Shown piece by piece: positions 1-16,364 of a stretch of DNA of 64,000 nucleotides; the stretch's first letter is position 1, and the number at the start of each line of letters is the position of its first letter. The notes under the pieces were generated by a model. The model saw only the letters and a program-made list of their open reading frames with translations. It ran no database searches and had not been told where the DNA came from. Location: NCBI RefSeq assembly GCF_028882275.1, contig NZ_JARBUT010000008.1:40422-104421 (forward strand), given 5' to 3'. Position numbers and translations under genes: made by a program. The stretch is from Nocardiopsis sp. N85. GTDB lineage: Bacteria; Actinomycetota; Actinomycetes; Streptosporangiales; Streptosporangiaceae.

Positions 1-1081
1 CCCCCGCGTCCCGAACCGGAACACCGGAACCGTCACCCTCACCGGAACGAAGCGGATCGCCGTACCCACCGGCCACGTCCGCGTCCCGGGCCGGCTCACC
101 GGCGGGACGCGGATCGACACCGGTGTCCCAGGCCGCGTCGGCGCGCGAGGAGGTGCTCTCGGCACCCCACCCGGAGGTGGGAGCGTCCTCGACGCCCGAC
201 CCGCCACGCTCGTCGAGGCGGGCGGACCGTTCTGACTCCCACGGTGCGTCGCCGACGATGGGGCGCGGCTCGGCATCGGCCTCCCAGCCGCCGGCCGCGG
301 GAGCGGCCGTGTCCCAGGCCCGCTCGATACCGGGACCGTCGTGTTCGTCGGCGAGGGCCGGCGGCTCCGAGGTCCACGGAGAGTCGACGGCACCGGGGAA
401 GGCACCGTGGGCACCGCGCTCACCGCCGTACGGCGCCTCACCCGTGTCCCAGGGCTCGGCGGCCACAGCGGCACCGGAGGCGTCGGGGTCGGGGTCGGCG
501 TCCGCCCTCGGGGAGGTCTCATCGGCGCCCCACCCGGAAGCGAGGTCCGACGGGTCCGAGCCCCAGGCCGGATCCGAGCGAGGAGGAACGTCATCGCCAC
601 CGAGACCGACACGTTCGCCGGCGGTGGAGGAGGAGATGTCCGAGGTCCACGGGGAATCGCTGACGGAAGAGGCGGGAACACCGTCACGCGGGTCTTCACG
701 GCCGGCCTCGGAGTGATCCGATCCGGTCCACAGGGGTTCGTCATCCGGGCGCAGGGCCGGGATCTCCCGGGTCCGCGGTTCGTCCCGCTCTCCGGGGATG
801 CGGGTGAGCGGCCGGTAGGCCGCGTCGCCGGCACCCGGGTAGGACAGCGGGTTGGGCGGTTCGACGGGAGGCCCGCCCAGGGCCTCCGGGTACGGGTCCA
901 CCAGCGCGGGGCGCGACGAACTCAGGCCCGCGTACCCCCCGCTGTCCGGGAAGACCGTCTCCTCTTGCTCCGGACCTTCGAGCGGGTCCTCGTACTCCGA
1001 CTGCCGCAGGTGGCGGTCCTCACTGGGCCTGAACCACGAAGCGTCACCGCCGGAATCCCGTCCGCCCCCGTTATCAGTCAT
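1..1081 (-). CDS. Acidic, Trp-repeat low-complexity protein (3' end outside window)
   Basis: An open frame with ATG at 1079-1081 (MTDNGGGRDSGG...) runs about 360 codons to the window edge without a stop. The codons have the GC-rich third positions of a real gene. The product is rich in Asp, Glu, Gly, Pro, Ser and Ala. It carries a degenerate short repeat centred on a single Trp, with variants such as DSPWTSD, AEPWDTG, RAWDTAA, SGWGADE, SGWGAES and DAPWESE, spaced roughly 15-30 residues. There is no signal peptide, membrane segment or known domain. It begins 118 bp downstream of rpoC on the same strand, so it may be read from the rpoBC transcript. I do not recognise a family; it is probably intrinsically disordered. 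The C-terminal end is not visible. Confidence 0.75.
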   Translation of the reverse strand, partial: MTDNGGGRDSGGDASWFRPSEDRHLRQSEYEDPLEGPEQEETVFPDSGGYAGLSSSRPALVDPYPEALGGPPVEPPNPLSYPGAGDAAYRPLTRIPGERDEPRTREIPALRPDDEPLWTGSDHSEAGREDPRDGVPASSVSDSPWTSDISSSTAGERVGLGGDDVPPRSDPAWGSDPSDLASGWGADETSPRADADPDPDASGAAVAAEPWDTGEAPYGGERGAHGAFPGAVDSPWTSEPPALADEHDGPGIERAWDTAAPAAGGWEADAEPRPIVGDAPWESERSARLDERGGSGVEDAPTSGWGAESTSSRADAAWDTGVDPRPAGEPARDADVAGGYGDPLRSGEGDGSGVPVRDAG

Positions 1082-1199
1082 GCCTCTCCCGCCGGCGCCG
1101 TGGCGCCCTCTCCCCGGTCCGCGTACGGACCCCTTACGCCGAACGGCGGCGGCACCACCCCCGCAGGGGAGGCGGACCGCCGCCGTCAGTTCACCTCAG

Positions 1200-5078
<3,879 letters not shown>

Positions 5079-5112
5079 TTAATTCGTCCCCTGCTCTCGA
5101 AGAATGCGGAAG

Positions 5113-8580
<3,468 letters not shown>

Positions 8581-8768
8581 CAGGGGTCCTTCCGAAGGCT
8601 TGTGGCGGTTGAAGCGCGCACGCCAGACGATCCGTCACGAGAAGGACCGCCGCAACGCGGTTGAGACGGTCACATCGAGCGGGAACGGGTGCCTTGTCCA
8701 GACGAAACGGGCTGGTCGGCAGCCGGTCACCGGCACAGGGATCACCAAAGGGCAGCGCAAAAGAGCAG

Positions 8769-8797
8769 TGTAGCCGAACACCACACCGCTGTCCACT
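8769..8797 (-). promoter_or_regulatory. Probable sigma-70-type promoter of rpoBC
   Basis: On the minus strand TGGACA (8792-8797) and TACACT (8769-8774) are separated by exactly 17 bases, a near-consensus housekeeping promoter. Transcription would start near 8762, giving an untranslated leader of about 180 nt before rpoB. This is an inference from sequence only. Confidence 0.7.
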
Positions 8798-9199
8798 CAT
8801 GGTCCACAGCGCAACTCACGACACCGGCAGGATCACCTGTGGAAGGCGATCCGTCAACCCCTACGCGGGGGCGATCCGTCCGGTGGACTGCGCTCTCGCC
8901 CTGGCCCCTGGGGGGTTTGTGAGCCATCGGACATCCGGAAGGATTCCCCCGGGGCGGGCGGGTAAACACTCGCCCCCGAGCCGCTCAAGATTCCCGGCAC
9001 CGGAGATTACCGTGTTCCGGGGACGATCCGCATCCGCGGCCCCGACCTCCGAACGGTCCGCCCCCGAGCCCGCACAAGCTTCGCACACGTCCCGGCGTGA
9101 TCGGTGTCGGACACGGGGCCGATCAGGGAAAAGCCACGACGGGGCCGAGGGGCCTCCCACCGGGCCTTTCGGCCCCCACCGGCCCCTGGGGACACGAAA

Positions 9200-9235
9200 G
9201 CGGCCGCCCCTCCCCCGAAGGGAGCGGACGGCCGC
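9200..9235 (-). terminator. Attenuator/terminator hairpin after rplL
   Basis: A strong GC hairpin, with arms beginning GCGGCCG and ending CGGCCGC around a TTCG-type loop, lies about 40 bp beyond the rplL stop. On the minus strand it is followed by CTTTCG, a weak U-tract. The position matches the partial terminator known between rplL and rpoB in other bacteria. Confidence 0.65.
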
Positions 9236-9272
9236 GAGCGCAGTCGACGGGCCTCAGGGACCCGCCTGAGGA

Positions 9273-9662
9273 CTACTTGAGGGTGACGGTGGCGCCGGCG
9301 CCTTCGAGAGCGGCCTTGGCCTTCTCCGCGGTCTCCTTGTTGACGCCTTCGAGCAGCGCCTTCGGAGCGTTGTCGACGAGGTCCTTGGCCTCCTTGAGGC
9401 CCAGGCTCGTGAGGCCGCGGACCTCCTTGATGACCTGGATCTTCTTGTCGCCGGCGGCCTCCAGGACGACGTCGAACTCGTCCTTCTCCTCCTCCTCGGC
9501 GGCGGCGCCGCCACCGGCACCCGGGGCGGCGGCGACGACGGCGGCCGGAGCGGCGGCGGTGACGTCGAACTTGTCCTCGAAGAGCTTCACGAACTCGGAC
9601 AGTTCGAGGAGGGTCATCTCCTCGAACGCGGCAAGCAGGTCCTCGTTGTTGAGCTTCGCCAT
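9273..9662 (-). CDS. rplL: 50S ribosomal protein L7/L12
   Basis: Stalk protein L7/L12, 129 residues, which binds as dimers to L10 and recruits translation GTPases. It has the helical N-terminal dimerisation region ([21 protein letters not shown]), an Ala/Gly-rich hinge around residues 35-55, and the C-terminal factor-binding domain ([24 protein letters not shown] region). It starts with ATG and is preceded by an AGAGATCG-type ribosome site. It lies 97 bp downstream of rplJ in the same operon. Confidence 0.97.
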   Translation of the reverse strand: MAKLNNEDLLAAFEEMTLLELSEFVKLFEDKFDVTAAAPAAVVAAAPGAGGGAAAEEEEKDEFDVVLEAAGDKKIQVIKEVRGLTSLGLKEAKDLVDNAPKALLEGVNKETAEKAKAALEGAGATVTLK

Positions 9663-9759
9663 GATGCGATCTCTCTTTCTTTACGAACACGCGCGCCTGT
9701 GGGCTGCGCGTGCGAGCCAATGGCCGGGCGCCGTCGGCACCCGCCGTGGTTCACAAGGT

Positions 9760-10287
9760 TTAAGCGGCTTCCTCGGAACGCTTGTCCGCCAAGGCCTGTG
9801 CGAGACGCACGGTCTTGGAGGGCAGCGCCTGGAAGACGGCGGCGGCCTGGCCCTGCTTGGCCTTGAGCACGCCGGCAAGCTTCGAGAGGAGAACCTCTCG
9901 GGACTCCAGATCGGCCAGCTTGGTGACGTCCTCGGCGGTCATCGACTTACCGTCGATGATGCCGCCCTTGATCACCAGCGGCGAGTTCGCCTTGGCGAAG
10001 TCGCGCAGACCCTTGGCGGCCTCGACCACGTCACCGTGGACGAAGGCGACGGCGGACGGGCCGACGAGCAGATCATCGATCTGCGCCTCGACACCGGCCT
10101 CCTTGAGCGCCAACTTGGTCAGCGTGTTCTTCACGATGGAGAAACGCGCGTTCTGGCCGAGGCTACGGCGCAGCTCGGTGAGCTGAGCCACAGTGAGCCC
10201 CCGGTATTCGGTCAGCACGGCACCGCTGGACTCACGGAACTCCTCCGAGAGCGCGGCGACCGCGGCTGCCTTGTCCGGCCTCGCCAT
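9760..10287 (-). CDS. rplJ: 50S ribosomal protein L10
   Basis: L10, the stalk base that anchors L7/L12 dimers, 175 residues. I chose ATG at 10285-10287 ([17 protein letters not shown]) because AAGGAGT lies 5 bases upstream and the N-terminus is typical; the open frame extends further but without a ribosome site. The motif [16 protein letters not shown] is characteristic. The gene heads the rplJL operon behind a structured leader and a near-consensus promoter, which suggests L10-type autogenous control. Confidence 0.96.
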   Translation of the reverse strand: MARPDKAAAVAALSEEFRESSGAVLTEYRGLTVAQLTELRRSLGQNARFSIVKNTLTKLALKEAGVEAQIDDLLVGPSAVAFVHGDVVEAAKGLRDFAKANSPLVIKGGIIDGKSMTAEDVTKLADLESREVLLSKLAGVLKAKQGQAAAVFQALPSKTVRLAQALADKRSEEAA

Positions 10288-10526
10288 GGGACTCCTTCCA
10301 ACATTGAACGCCGGTTGATTCCCAAGGACCCGCACAAAGGGCGTCAGCACGAGAAAAGCCCCGATGCGCCAGGCGCACGGGGCAGGTCCGCGTATCCGAC
10401 TCCGAGCGCGCGGGGCGCGATGGAGCGGTACGGGAAAGCTCTTGTGACACCTGCGCGGGCGCCCATCGTGGATGGATCCTTAGGTCACCCGTTCGGGTGA
10501 CGACCAGCGGTCTTCGGCAAGACACC
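10288..10526 (-). promoter_or_regulatory. L10-type ribosomal protein leader
   Basis: The roughly 230 nt between the promoter and rplJ contain at least two stable hairpins on the minus strand. One is at 10484-10501 (GTCACCC, GAAC, GGGTGAC). The other is a long one at 10358-10383 followed by a U-run at 10354-10357. In many bacteria L10, or the L10-L12 complex, binds this leader to repress its own operon. The assignment rests on position and structure, not on a covariance-model search. Confidence 0.55.
10353..10383 (-). terminator. Terminator-like hairpin inside the rplJ leader
   Basis: On the minus strand GCCCCG then TGCGCC pair with GGCGCA then CGGGGC, with a one-base bulge, giving about 12 base pairs. 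UUUU follows. It sits about 66 nt before the rplJ start codon, inside the leader, so it would act as an attenuator rather than an end-of-operon terminator. Confidence 0.6.
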
Positions 10527-10554
10527 ATCATACCCGAGTCACGGGCCGCTCTAA
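10527..10554 (-). promoter_or_regulatory. Probable promoter of rplJL
   Basis: On the minus strand TATGAT (10527-10532) lies 16 bases downstream of TTAGAG (10549-10554). The -10 matches the consensus well and the -35 is weaker. It lies about 240 bp upstream of rplJ, leaving room for the regulatory leader. Confidence 0.55.
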
Positions 10555-10744
10555 CCCTGCCCGGCGCATCCCCCGGTGACGGCGCTCACCCACCCGGACG
10601 GGGAACCATCCGGGGTTCGGCCCCATCCCAGGGGTGGCTGTTTAAAAAGTCGGGAATGTCCGCTTTTCGTGAGACCATCCCCGAGATCGAGCACACCCCG
10701 CTCCCTGGTGCTCGTCCCCCTTGAAAGAAAGTAGAACAAGCACC

Positions 10745-11590
10745 GTGAAGACCCGCGTCCCGGCCCTGTTCAGCGCCGGGGTCCTGGCCCTGTCCCTCAC
10801 CGCCTGCGGCTCCGAAGAGGCCCCCGAGGAGGTCGCCGAGGTCGCCGAGGCCGCCGAAGAGGAGAAGGGCGGTGGCCTCTTCGACCTGCTGAGCAACCTG
10901 GGCGAGAGCACCGCCGAGGTCACGAACTACACCCTCGACATCTCCATGGCGATGCCCGACCCCGACCTCGGTGAGATCGAGGTCGACATGACCTACGAGA
11001 TCATGGACGACCCGCAGGCCACCCAGGTCACCATGGTGATGCCGTCCATCGGCGAGGTGCTGGCCGAGCTGGCGGCCCTCGGCGGTGCCGCCCCGGACCT
11101 CAGCGCGGAGGAGCTGGGCACCACCATCATCATCCTGCCGCCCGAGGGCGAGAGCCTGATCTCCAACCACAACGGTCTCCAGGATGTCGACACCCCGTGG
11201 GCCCGCGGCCTGGACGACGCCGGGCAGCTCGCCCCCGAGGACCTGTTCGACCTGTCCACCTTCCCCGACATGGTGGGGGCCTTCGCCGAGGTCGACCAGA
11301 TCGAGGAGACCGGATCCGAGGACGTCGACGGCGTCGCCACCACCGTGGTCGAGGGCACCCTGACCCAGGAGGACGTCGACGCCATGGACGCCGAGTCCAA
11401 GAGCGCCGTCCTGGACTTCCTCGGCGGTGACCTGGCGGGGGCCGTCGACGTCTCCATCTGGATCGCCGAGGACGGCTTCCCGATGCGCATGCACCTGGCG
11501 GACGACGAGATGGACATGGAGCTGGAGTTCTCCTCCATCGGCACCACCTCGTTCGAGATCCCGGCCGAGGACCAGATCAGCGACCTGTAG
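10745..11590 (+). CDS. Secreted lipoprotein, LppX/LprG-like
   Basis: A predicted cell-surface lipoprotein of 281 residues. I start it at GTG 10745 (MKTRVPALFSAGVLALSLTACGSEE) because this gives a clean signal peptide ending in the lipobox LTAC. An upstream TTG at 10721 would add eight residues before it. A Glu-rich linker follows the Cys. The rest has the alternating strand pattern of the LppX/LprAFG fold (VDGVATTVVEGTLT, then VSIWIAEDGFPMRM near the C-terminus). Such proteins bind lipids or lipoglycans outside the membrane in mycobacteria. It lies divergent to rplJ and convergent to rplA, so it interrupts the ribosomal protein cluster. Actinomycetes commonly carry a lipoprotein gene at this spot. 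The ligand is unknown. Confidence 0.8.
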   Translation: MKTRVPALFSAGVLALSLTACGSEEAPEEVAEVAEAAEEEKGGGLFDLLSNLGESTAEVTNYTLDISMAMPDPDLGEIEVDMTYEIMDDPQATQVTMVMPSIGEVLAELAALGGAAPDLSAEELGTTIIILPPEGESLISNHNGLQDVDTPWARGLDDAGQLAPEDLFDLSTFPDMVGAFAEVDQIEETGSEDVDGVATTVVEGTLTQEDVDAMDAESKSAVLDFLGGDLAGAVDVSIWIAEDGFPMRMHLADDEMDMELEFSSIGTTSFEIPAEDQISDL

Positions 11591-11650
11591 TCGCCCGGGG
11601 CCCCTCCCCGAGGGGTGCCCGGCGGGCCCTCACGGCCCCGAACACGACGA

Positions 11651-11682
11651 CGGCCCCCGGATCCGCCAGGATCCGGGGGCCG
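11651..11682. terminator. Bidirectional terminator between the lipoprotein gene and rplA
   Basis: A perfect 14-bp stem (arms CGGCCCCCGGATCC and GGATCCGGGGGCCG) encloses a GCCA loop. It sits between the converging stops at 11590 and 11701 and can serve both strands. Confidence 0.8.
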
Positions 11683-11700
11683 TTCGCGTCAGGAGGACCG

Positions 11701-12378
11701 TCAGGCGTCGAGCGGGATGCTCGGGCCCATGGACGTGCTGACCACGGCCTTCTTGATGTAGCGGCCCTTGGCGGCGGACGGCTTGAGACGGGTCACCTCG
11801 TCGATGGCGGCCTGGAAGTTCTCCAGGAGCTGCTCCTCGGTGAAGGAGGCCTTGCCGATGATGAAGTGCAGGTTCGCGTGGCGGTCCACGCGGAACTCGA
11901 TCTTGCCGCCCTTGATGTCGGTGACGGCCTTGGCCACGTCGGGGGTGACCGTGCCCGTCTTGGGGTTCGGCATCAGGCCGCGCGGACCCAGGACGCGGCC
12001 GAGACGACCGACCTTGCCCATGAGGTCCGGGGTGGCGACGACGGCGTCGAAGTCGGTGAAGCCCTTGGCGACCTTCTCGATCATCTCGTCGTCGCCGATG
12101 ATGTCGGCGCCGGCGGCGAGAGCCTGCTCGGCACGCTCACCGGTGGCGAAGACCAGGACCCGGGCGGTCTTACCGGTGCCGTTCGGCAGGTTCACGGTGC
12201 CGCGGACCATCTGGTCGGCCTTGCGCGGGTCGACGCCCAGGCGCATGGCGACCTCGACGGTCGCGTCGAACTTGGTGTTGGAGGTCTCCTTGGCCAGCTT
12301 CACGGCCTCGGCCGGGCTGTAGAGCTTCTCGCGGTCCACCAGCTCGCTGGCTTTGCGGTGGTTCTTGCTGCGCTTCAC
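11701..12378 (-). CDS. rplA: 50S ribosomal protein L1
   Basis: Ribosomal protein L1 of the mobile stalk near the E site, 225 residues. Start GTG at 12376-12378 ([14 protein letters not shown]) is preceded by GAGGAG at ideal spacing; the open frame upstream of it has no such signal. Conserved blocks include [40 protein letters not shown] and [17 protein letters not shown]. It follows rplK by 125 bp in the standard rplK-rplA pair. L1 often represses its own operon. Confidence 0.97.
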   Translation of the reverse strand: MKRSKNHRKASELVDREKLYSPAEAVKLAKETSNTKFDATVEVAMRLGVDPRKADQMVRGTVNLPNGTGKTARVLVFATGERAEQALAAGADIIGDDEMIEKVAKGFTDFDAVVATPDLMGKVGRLGRVLGPRGLMPNPKTGTVTPDVAKAVTDIKGGKIEFRVDRHANLHFIIGKASFTEEQLLENFQAAIDEVTRLKPSAAKGRYIKKAVVSTSMGPSIPLDA

Positions 12379-12503
12379 GCTGTTCTCCTCAAGGGAACGT
12401 GTGGTCTGTGGGCCAGCGCCGGGCCCTGCCACGTTTTCGGTTCTGCTCTGAGCTGTCGAGCGGCCCTCGCCCCGACCCGGAGGGGTCGGCGCACGGTGAG
12501 GGG

Positions 12504-12932
12504 CTACTTGACCTCGATGCCCATCGAGCGGGCGGTGCCGGCGACGATCTTGGCCGCGGCCTCGATGTCGTCGGTGTTGAGGTCGGGCAGCTTGGTCTGC
12601 GCGATCTCGCGGACCTGCTCGGCGGTGATGGAACCGGCCGTGCTGCGACCCGGGTCGGTGGCGGCCTTGTCCAGGCCGGCGGCCTTGAGGATCAGCTTCG
12701 GCGCCGGCGGCGTCTTCGTGACGAAGGTGAAGGACCGGTCCTCGTAGATCGAGATCTCGACCGGGATCACGTTGCCGCGCTGGGACTCCGTGGCAGCGTT
12801 GTACTGCTTGCAGAAGTCCATGATGTTGACGCCGTGCGGACCGAGTGCGGTACCGACGGGCGGAGCCGGGGTGGCCTGACCGGCGGGGAGCTGCACCTTG
12901 ACGAGTGCGGCCAGTTTCTTCTTCGGAGGCAT
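12504..12932 (-). CDS. rplK: 50S ribosomal protein L11
   Basis: Ribosomal protein L11, 142 residues, part of the GTPase-associated centre and the target region of thiostrepton-type antibiotics. Start ATG at 12930-12932 ([15 protein letters not shown]) has AAAGGA just upstream. Conserved blocks are [20 protein letters not shown] and the C-terminal rRNA-binding region around [17 protein letters not shown]. It lies between nusG and rplA on the same strand. Confidence 0.97.
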   Translation of the reverse strand: MPPKKKLAALVKVQLPAGQATPAPPVGTALGPHGVNIMDFCKQYNAATESQRGNVIPVEISIYEDRSFTFVTKTPPAPKLILKAAGLDKAATDPGRSTAGSITAEQVREIAQTKLPDLNTDDIEAAAKIVAGTARSMGIEVK

Positions 12933-13114
12933 ATCGGGTCCTTTGCCTGATCTGCGTTGTGTACCGGTCCCTGTCCTCCCGGGGTACCAGGGGACCGGGA
13001 ACGGCCGTGGGAACCACCGCGATGGGAGGAACGGCGCCGGCGCGCGAGGCGCCGGGCGACGGCCCGCCGGGACCGGGCGGGCCGGGCGTGCCCCACCGGA
13101 GGCAGGGCACGCGA

Positions 13115-13139
13115 GTGGGTCCGCACGAGGCGGACCCAC
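13115..13139 (-). terminator. Hairpin between nusG and rplK
   Basis: A perfect 10-bp stem (GTGGGTCCGC and GCGGACCCAC, 5-base loop) lies in the 250-bp gap after nusG. No U-run follows on the minus strand, so it may only attenuate read-through into rplKA. Confidence 0.5.
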
Positions 13140-13183
13140 CAAGTCTACGCCGCCCGGGCGAGTACCCGGGCGCGGTCACCGGA

Positions 13184-13990
13184 TCAGATCTTGGCGACCT
13201 GGTTGAACGACAGCTCGACCGGGGTCTCGCGACCGAAGATCGACACCAGCACCTTGAGCTTCTGGGTGTCGGGGTTGATCTCGCTCACGGTGGCCGGCAG
13301 GGTCGCGAACGGACCCTCCATGACCGTGACGGACTCGCCGACCTCGTAGGCGACGTCGGAGCGGATCTCGATACCGCCGGCCTTGGCCTTCTGGGCCTGC
13401 TCCGGCTCCTCCTCCGGCTCGGGGGCGAGGAGCTTGGCGACCTCGGTCAGGCTCAGCGGGGCCGGCTTGTTGGATAGGCCGACGAACCCGGTGACGCCGG
13501 GGGTGTTGCGGATGGCCGACCAGGACTCGTCGGTGAGGTCCATGCGGACGAGCACGTAACCGGGCAGGACCTTCTCGGTGACCTGCTGGCGCTTACCGCT
13601 CTTGACCTCGGTGACCTGGTGCTCGGGAACCTCGACCTGGAAGATGTACTCCTCCATGTTGAGGGACTGGGTGCGGCTCTCGACGTTGGCCTTGACCCGC
13701 TTCTCGTACCCGGCGTAGGTGTGCACGACGTACCAGTCGCCGGGCAGCAGGAACAGCTCGTTCTTGAACTCCTCGACGGGGTCCGGGCGCGGGGCCTCCT
13801 CGGCCTCCTCCTCGGACTCGTCCGCGTCACCGGGCGACTCGGCTTCGTCATCGCCGGTCGGCTCGGCTTCGTCGAGGTCGGCCTGCGCGGCCTCCTCGGA
13901 CGGCTCGCCCGCCAGGCCGGTCGTTTCCGCCGACGTCTGACCCGGCTCCTCTTCGTGGAAGTCGTCATTGGTCGGTGGGGACTCGGACAC
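13184..13990 (-). CDS. nusG: Transcription antitermination factor NusG
   Basis: NusG, 268 residues, binds RNA polymerase and links it to Rho or the ribosome. I start at GTG 13988-13990 ([16 protein letters not shown]); the longer frame has an unusual Arg-rich N-terminus. The first 85 or so residues are an acidic, disordered extension typical of actinobacteria. The NGN domain follows ([20 protein letters not shown], then [17 protein letters not shown]). The C-terminal KOW domain ([21 protein letters not shown]) completes it. It lies between secE and rplK as usual. Confidence 0.96.
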   Translation of the reverse strand: MSESPPTNDDFHEEEPGQTSAETTGLAGEPSEEAAQADLDEAEPTGDDEAESPGDADESEEEAEEAPRPDPVEEFKNELFLLPGDWYVVHTYAGYEKRVKANVESRTQSLNMEEYIFQVEVPEHQVTEVKSGKRQQVTEKVLPGYVLVRMDLTDESWSAIRNTPGVTGFVGLSNKPAPLSLTEVAKLLAPEPEEEPEQAQKAKAGGIEIRSDVAYEVGESVTVMEGPFATLPATVSEINPDTQKLKVLVSIFGRETPVELSFNQVAKI

Positions 13991-14240
13991 GGCTGCTGCT
14001 CTTTCTCTCGTCGGGTGCGCTGCGCGGCCCCTCACTCGGTTCCGCCCAGCGGTTCTCGATGCGCTGCGCCGGGACCGGAACACCACGAAGGCGCCCGGTT
14101 AACGGGCCCGGTCATGTCAGCTTAAGCTCTCCCGGCGCGACGCGGGACCAACGCGCGCACGGGCGAGGCCGCGTCCCGGTGGTGCGGAACGCGGCCTGTG
14201 CGATCGGTGACCCCTTCCGGGGACGCCCGGAACGTTCGGT

Positions 14241-14495
14241 CTAGAAGCCCTCGGGGGTGCCGAAGGTGCCGTACAACCAGGTGACGGCCTCGCCGAAACC
14301 CCAGTCGATGAGGGAGATGTAGGACAGGACCATGATCACGAAGACCAGGACCACGATGGTGTAGGTGACCAGTTCGCGACGCGTCGGCCAGCGGACCTTG
14401 CGCAGCTCGCCGACGACCTGCTTGGTGAACGTCACCGGACCGGTACGGCGCGCGGGCTCCCTGTCGGGCTTGGCGTCGGCGTCAGTCTGAGTCAC
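14241..14495 (-). CDS. secE: Preprotein translocase subunit SecE
   Basis: SecE, 84 residues, the small membrane subunit that stabilises SecY. Start GTG at 14493-14495 has AAGGA 8 bases upstream. The conserved amphipathic motif VVGELRKVRWPTRRELVTYT precedes one transmembrane segment (IVVLVFVIMVLSYISLIDW). It shows the single-span form typical of Gram-positive bacteria. It lies just downstream of tRNA-Trp and upstream of nusG. Confidence 0.95.
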   Translation of the reverse strand: MTQTDADAKPDREPARRTGPVTFTKQVVGELRKVRWPTRRELVTYTIVVLVFVIMVLSYISLIDWGFGEAVTWLYGTFGTPEGF

Positions 14496-14595
14496 CTGGG
14501 GTCCTTAGGGTCGCGGGGTGTCCCCGAGTAGCAGGAGAGCCCGTTCGCGCGACGCGGCGACCGGATGAGCCGCCACGCCGCGCGAACGGTCGTGC

Positions 14596-14667
14596 AGGGC
14601 AGGAGGGACTCGAACCCCCAACCGCCGGTTTTGGAGACCGGTGCTCTGCCAATTGAGCCACTGCCCT
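14596..14667 (-). tRNA. tRNA-Trp (CCA anticodon)
   Basis: The 72-nt minus-strand sequence folds as a cloverleaf. The 7-bp acceptor is AGGGCAG with CTGCCCT, the D arm is GCTC/GAGC, the anticodon stem is CCGGT/ACCGG, and the loop CTCCAAA carries CCA. The T loop is TTCGAGT. No 3' CCA is encoded. It sits directly before secE. Confidence 0.95.
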
Positions 14668-14881
14668 AAGCGGAAACCGCGTTCCCACCATAGCCGGTCG
14701 GTGACGGGTGCGCACACCGCCGGTGCGTAACACCTGGGCCACGACCGGCCGACGCGAGGCAGTCTACGGGTTCATCCCCGCGGAGCCAAACCGTTTCGCC
14801 CTTCCACGCCCTCGGAAAAGGCACTTCGTCCGGATCACGTGAGCCTTCCCACCCGCCACGGGCCGATCCGCGCATGACACC

Positions 14882-16099
14882 ATGGAAGGCATGACCAACC
14901 GACCCCGTGTCTCTGCACGCATCAGCGCCATCTCCGAGTCCGCAACCCTCGCCGTGGACGCCAAGGCCAAGGCCATGAAGGCGGAGGGCCGTCCCGTCAT
15001 CGGCTTCGGCGCGGGGGAACCGGACTTCCCGACTCCGGACTACATCGTCGAGGCGGCCATCGCCGCCGCCGGTGAGCCCAGGTACCACCGCTACACCCCG
15101 GCCGGCGGCCTGCCCGAGCTGAAGAAGGCGATCGCCGAGAAGACCGCCCGCGACTCCGGCTACCAGGTCGAGCCCGCCCAGGTCCTGGTGACCAACGGCG
15201 GCAAGCAGGCCATCTACGAGGCGTTCGCCGCCCTGCTGGACCCGGGCGACGAGGTCATCGTCATCGCCCCGTACTGGACCACCTACCCCGAGTCGATCAA
15301 GCTCGCGGGCGGTGTGCCGGTGTACGTGGTCACGGACGAGACCACCGGCTACCTGGCGGACGTCGAACAGCTGGAGGCGGCGCGCACCGAGCGCACCAAG
15401 GTCCTGCTGTTCGTCTCCCCGTCCAACCCGACCGGCGCCGTGTACCCGCGTGAGCAGGTGCGCGCCATCGGGCAGTGGGCGAACGAGCACGGCCTGTGGG
15501 TGCTCACCGACGAGATCTACGAGCACCTGGTCTACGGGGACGCCGAGTTCTCCTCGCTGCCGGTCGAGGTTCCCGAGATCGCCGACCGCACCGTCATCGT
15601 CAACGGCGTCGCCAAGACGTACGCGATGACCGGTTGGCGCGTGGGGTGGCTCATCGGCCCGAAGGACGTCGTCAAGGCCGCGAGCAACCTTCAGTCGCAC
15701 GCCACCTCCAACGTCGCCAACGTGTCCCAGGCCGCCGCGATCGCCGCGGTCTCCGGCGACCTGACGGCCGTCGAGGAGATGAAGAAGGCGTTCGACCGCC
15801 GCCGCAAGACCATCGTGCGGATGCTCAACGAGATCGACGGCGTCCTCTGCCCCGAGCCGCAGGGCGCGTTCTACGCCTACCCGTCGGTCAAGGGCGTGCT
15901 GGGCAAGGAGATCCGCGGCCGCCGTCCGCGGGACTCCGCCGAGCTGGCCGAGCTGATCCTGGAAGAGGCCGAGGTCGCGGTGGTCCCGGGCGAGGCCTTC
16001 GGCACCCCGGGTTACCTGCGCCTGTCCTACGCGCTGGGTGACGAGGACCTGGCCGAGGGCGTCAGCCGCATCCAGAAGCTGCTGGCCGAGGCCAAGTAG
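14882..16099 (+). CDS. Aspartate aminotransferase-type PLP enzyme
   Basis: Fold-type I class I/II aminotransferase, 405 residues, closest in sequence pattern to actinobacterial aspartate aminotransferases. These exchange amino groups between aspartate and 2-oxoglutarate using PLP. Visible motifs are the substrate loop [13 protein letters not shown], the cofactor pocket [34 protein letters not shown], and the PLP lysine in [16 protein letters not shown] (near residue 245). A conserved Arg lies in the C-terminal [13 protein letters not shown] 14882 or ATG 14891 could be the start; neither has a good ribosome site. Divergent from secE across the tRNA, as in Streptomyces. Confidence 0.9.
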   Translation: MEGMTNRPRVSARISAISESATLAVDAKAKAMKAEGRPVIGFGAGEPDFPTPDYIVEAAIAAAGEPRYHRYTPAGGLPELKKAIAEKTARDSGYQVEPAQVLVTNGGKQAIYEAFAALLDPGDEVIVIAPYWTTYPESIKLAGGVPVYVVTDETTGYLADVEQLEAARTERTKVLLFVSPSNPTGAVYPREQVRAIGQWANEHGLWVLTDEIYEHLVYGDAEFSSLPVEVPEIADRTVIVNGVAKTYAMTGWRVGWLIGPKDVVKAASNLQSHATSNVANVSQAAAIAAVSGDLTAVEEMKKAFDRRRKTIVRMLNEIDGVLCPEPQGAFYAYPSVKGVLGKEIRGRRPRDSAELAELILEEAEVAVVPGEAFGTPGYLRLSYALGDEDLAEGVSRIQKLLAEAK

Positions 16100-16116
16100 C
16101 GGGAGACCGGCCACGA

Positions 16117-16148
16117 GGGGCGCGTCCGGGAGGTTCCGGACGCGCCCC
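16117..16148 (+). terminator. Terminator after the aminotransferase gene
   Basis: A 13-bp perfect stem (GGGGCGCGTCCGG and CCGGACGCGCCCC, 6-base loop) lies 18 bp past the stop codon. Confidence 0.7.
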
Positions 16149-16165
16149 GTCGTGTGTTCAGGACC

Positions 16166-16184
16166 ATCATCGAAATACGATGAT
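16166..16184. promoter_or_regulatory. Inverted repeat upstream of the adenosine deaminase gene
   Basis: ATCATCG and CGATGAT flank AAATA, forming a 19-bp palindrome about 180 bp before the deaminase start. It is more AT-rich than its surroundings. It could be a regulator site; the regulator is unknown. Confidence 0.35.
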
Positions 16185-16364
16185 CGGACACCACCGGGCC
16201 CACCGATACGGCACTCTGGGGTCGTGACCCCTCCCTCGCCTCCGACAGGGGTGGGACCGCCCCGCCCCCGTCGGGGAAGGGGTGGGACCGGACCGGCCCC
16301 GACCGTGAGACCGGATCAGGACGTCCGTGCCCGTCACGGGGTGGAACGACGAAGGGAGGACCCG

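Larger units (their letters stand above)
8581..9272. other. Intergenic region between rplL and rpoB
   Basis: About 690 bp with no convincing gene. It holds the hairpin after rplL (9200-9235), the rpoB promoter (8769-8797) and a leader of about 180 nt before rpoB. No frame in it has a ribosome site and family-like product. The long spacing means rpoBC need not depend on read-through from rplJL. Confidence 0.7.
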
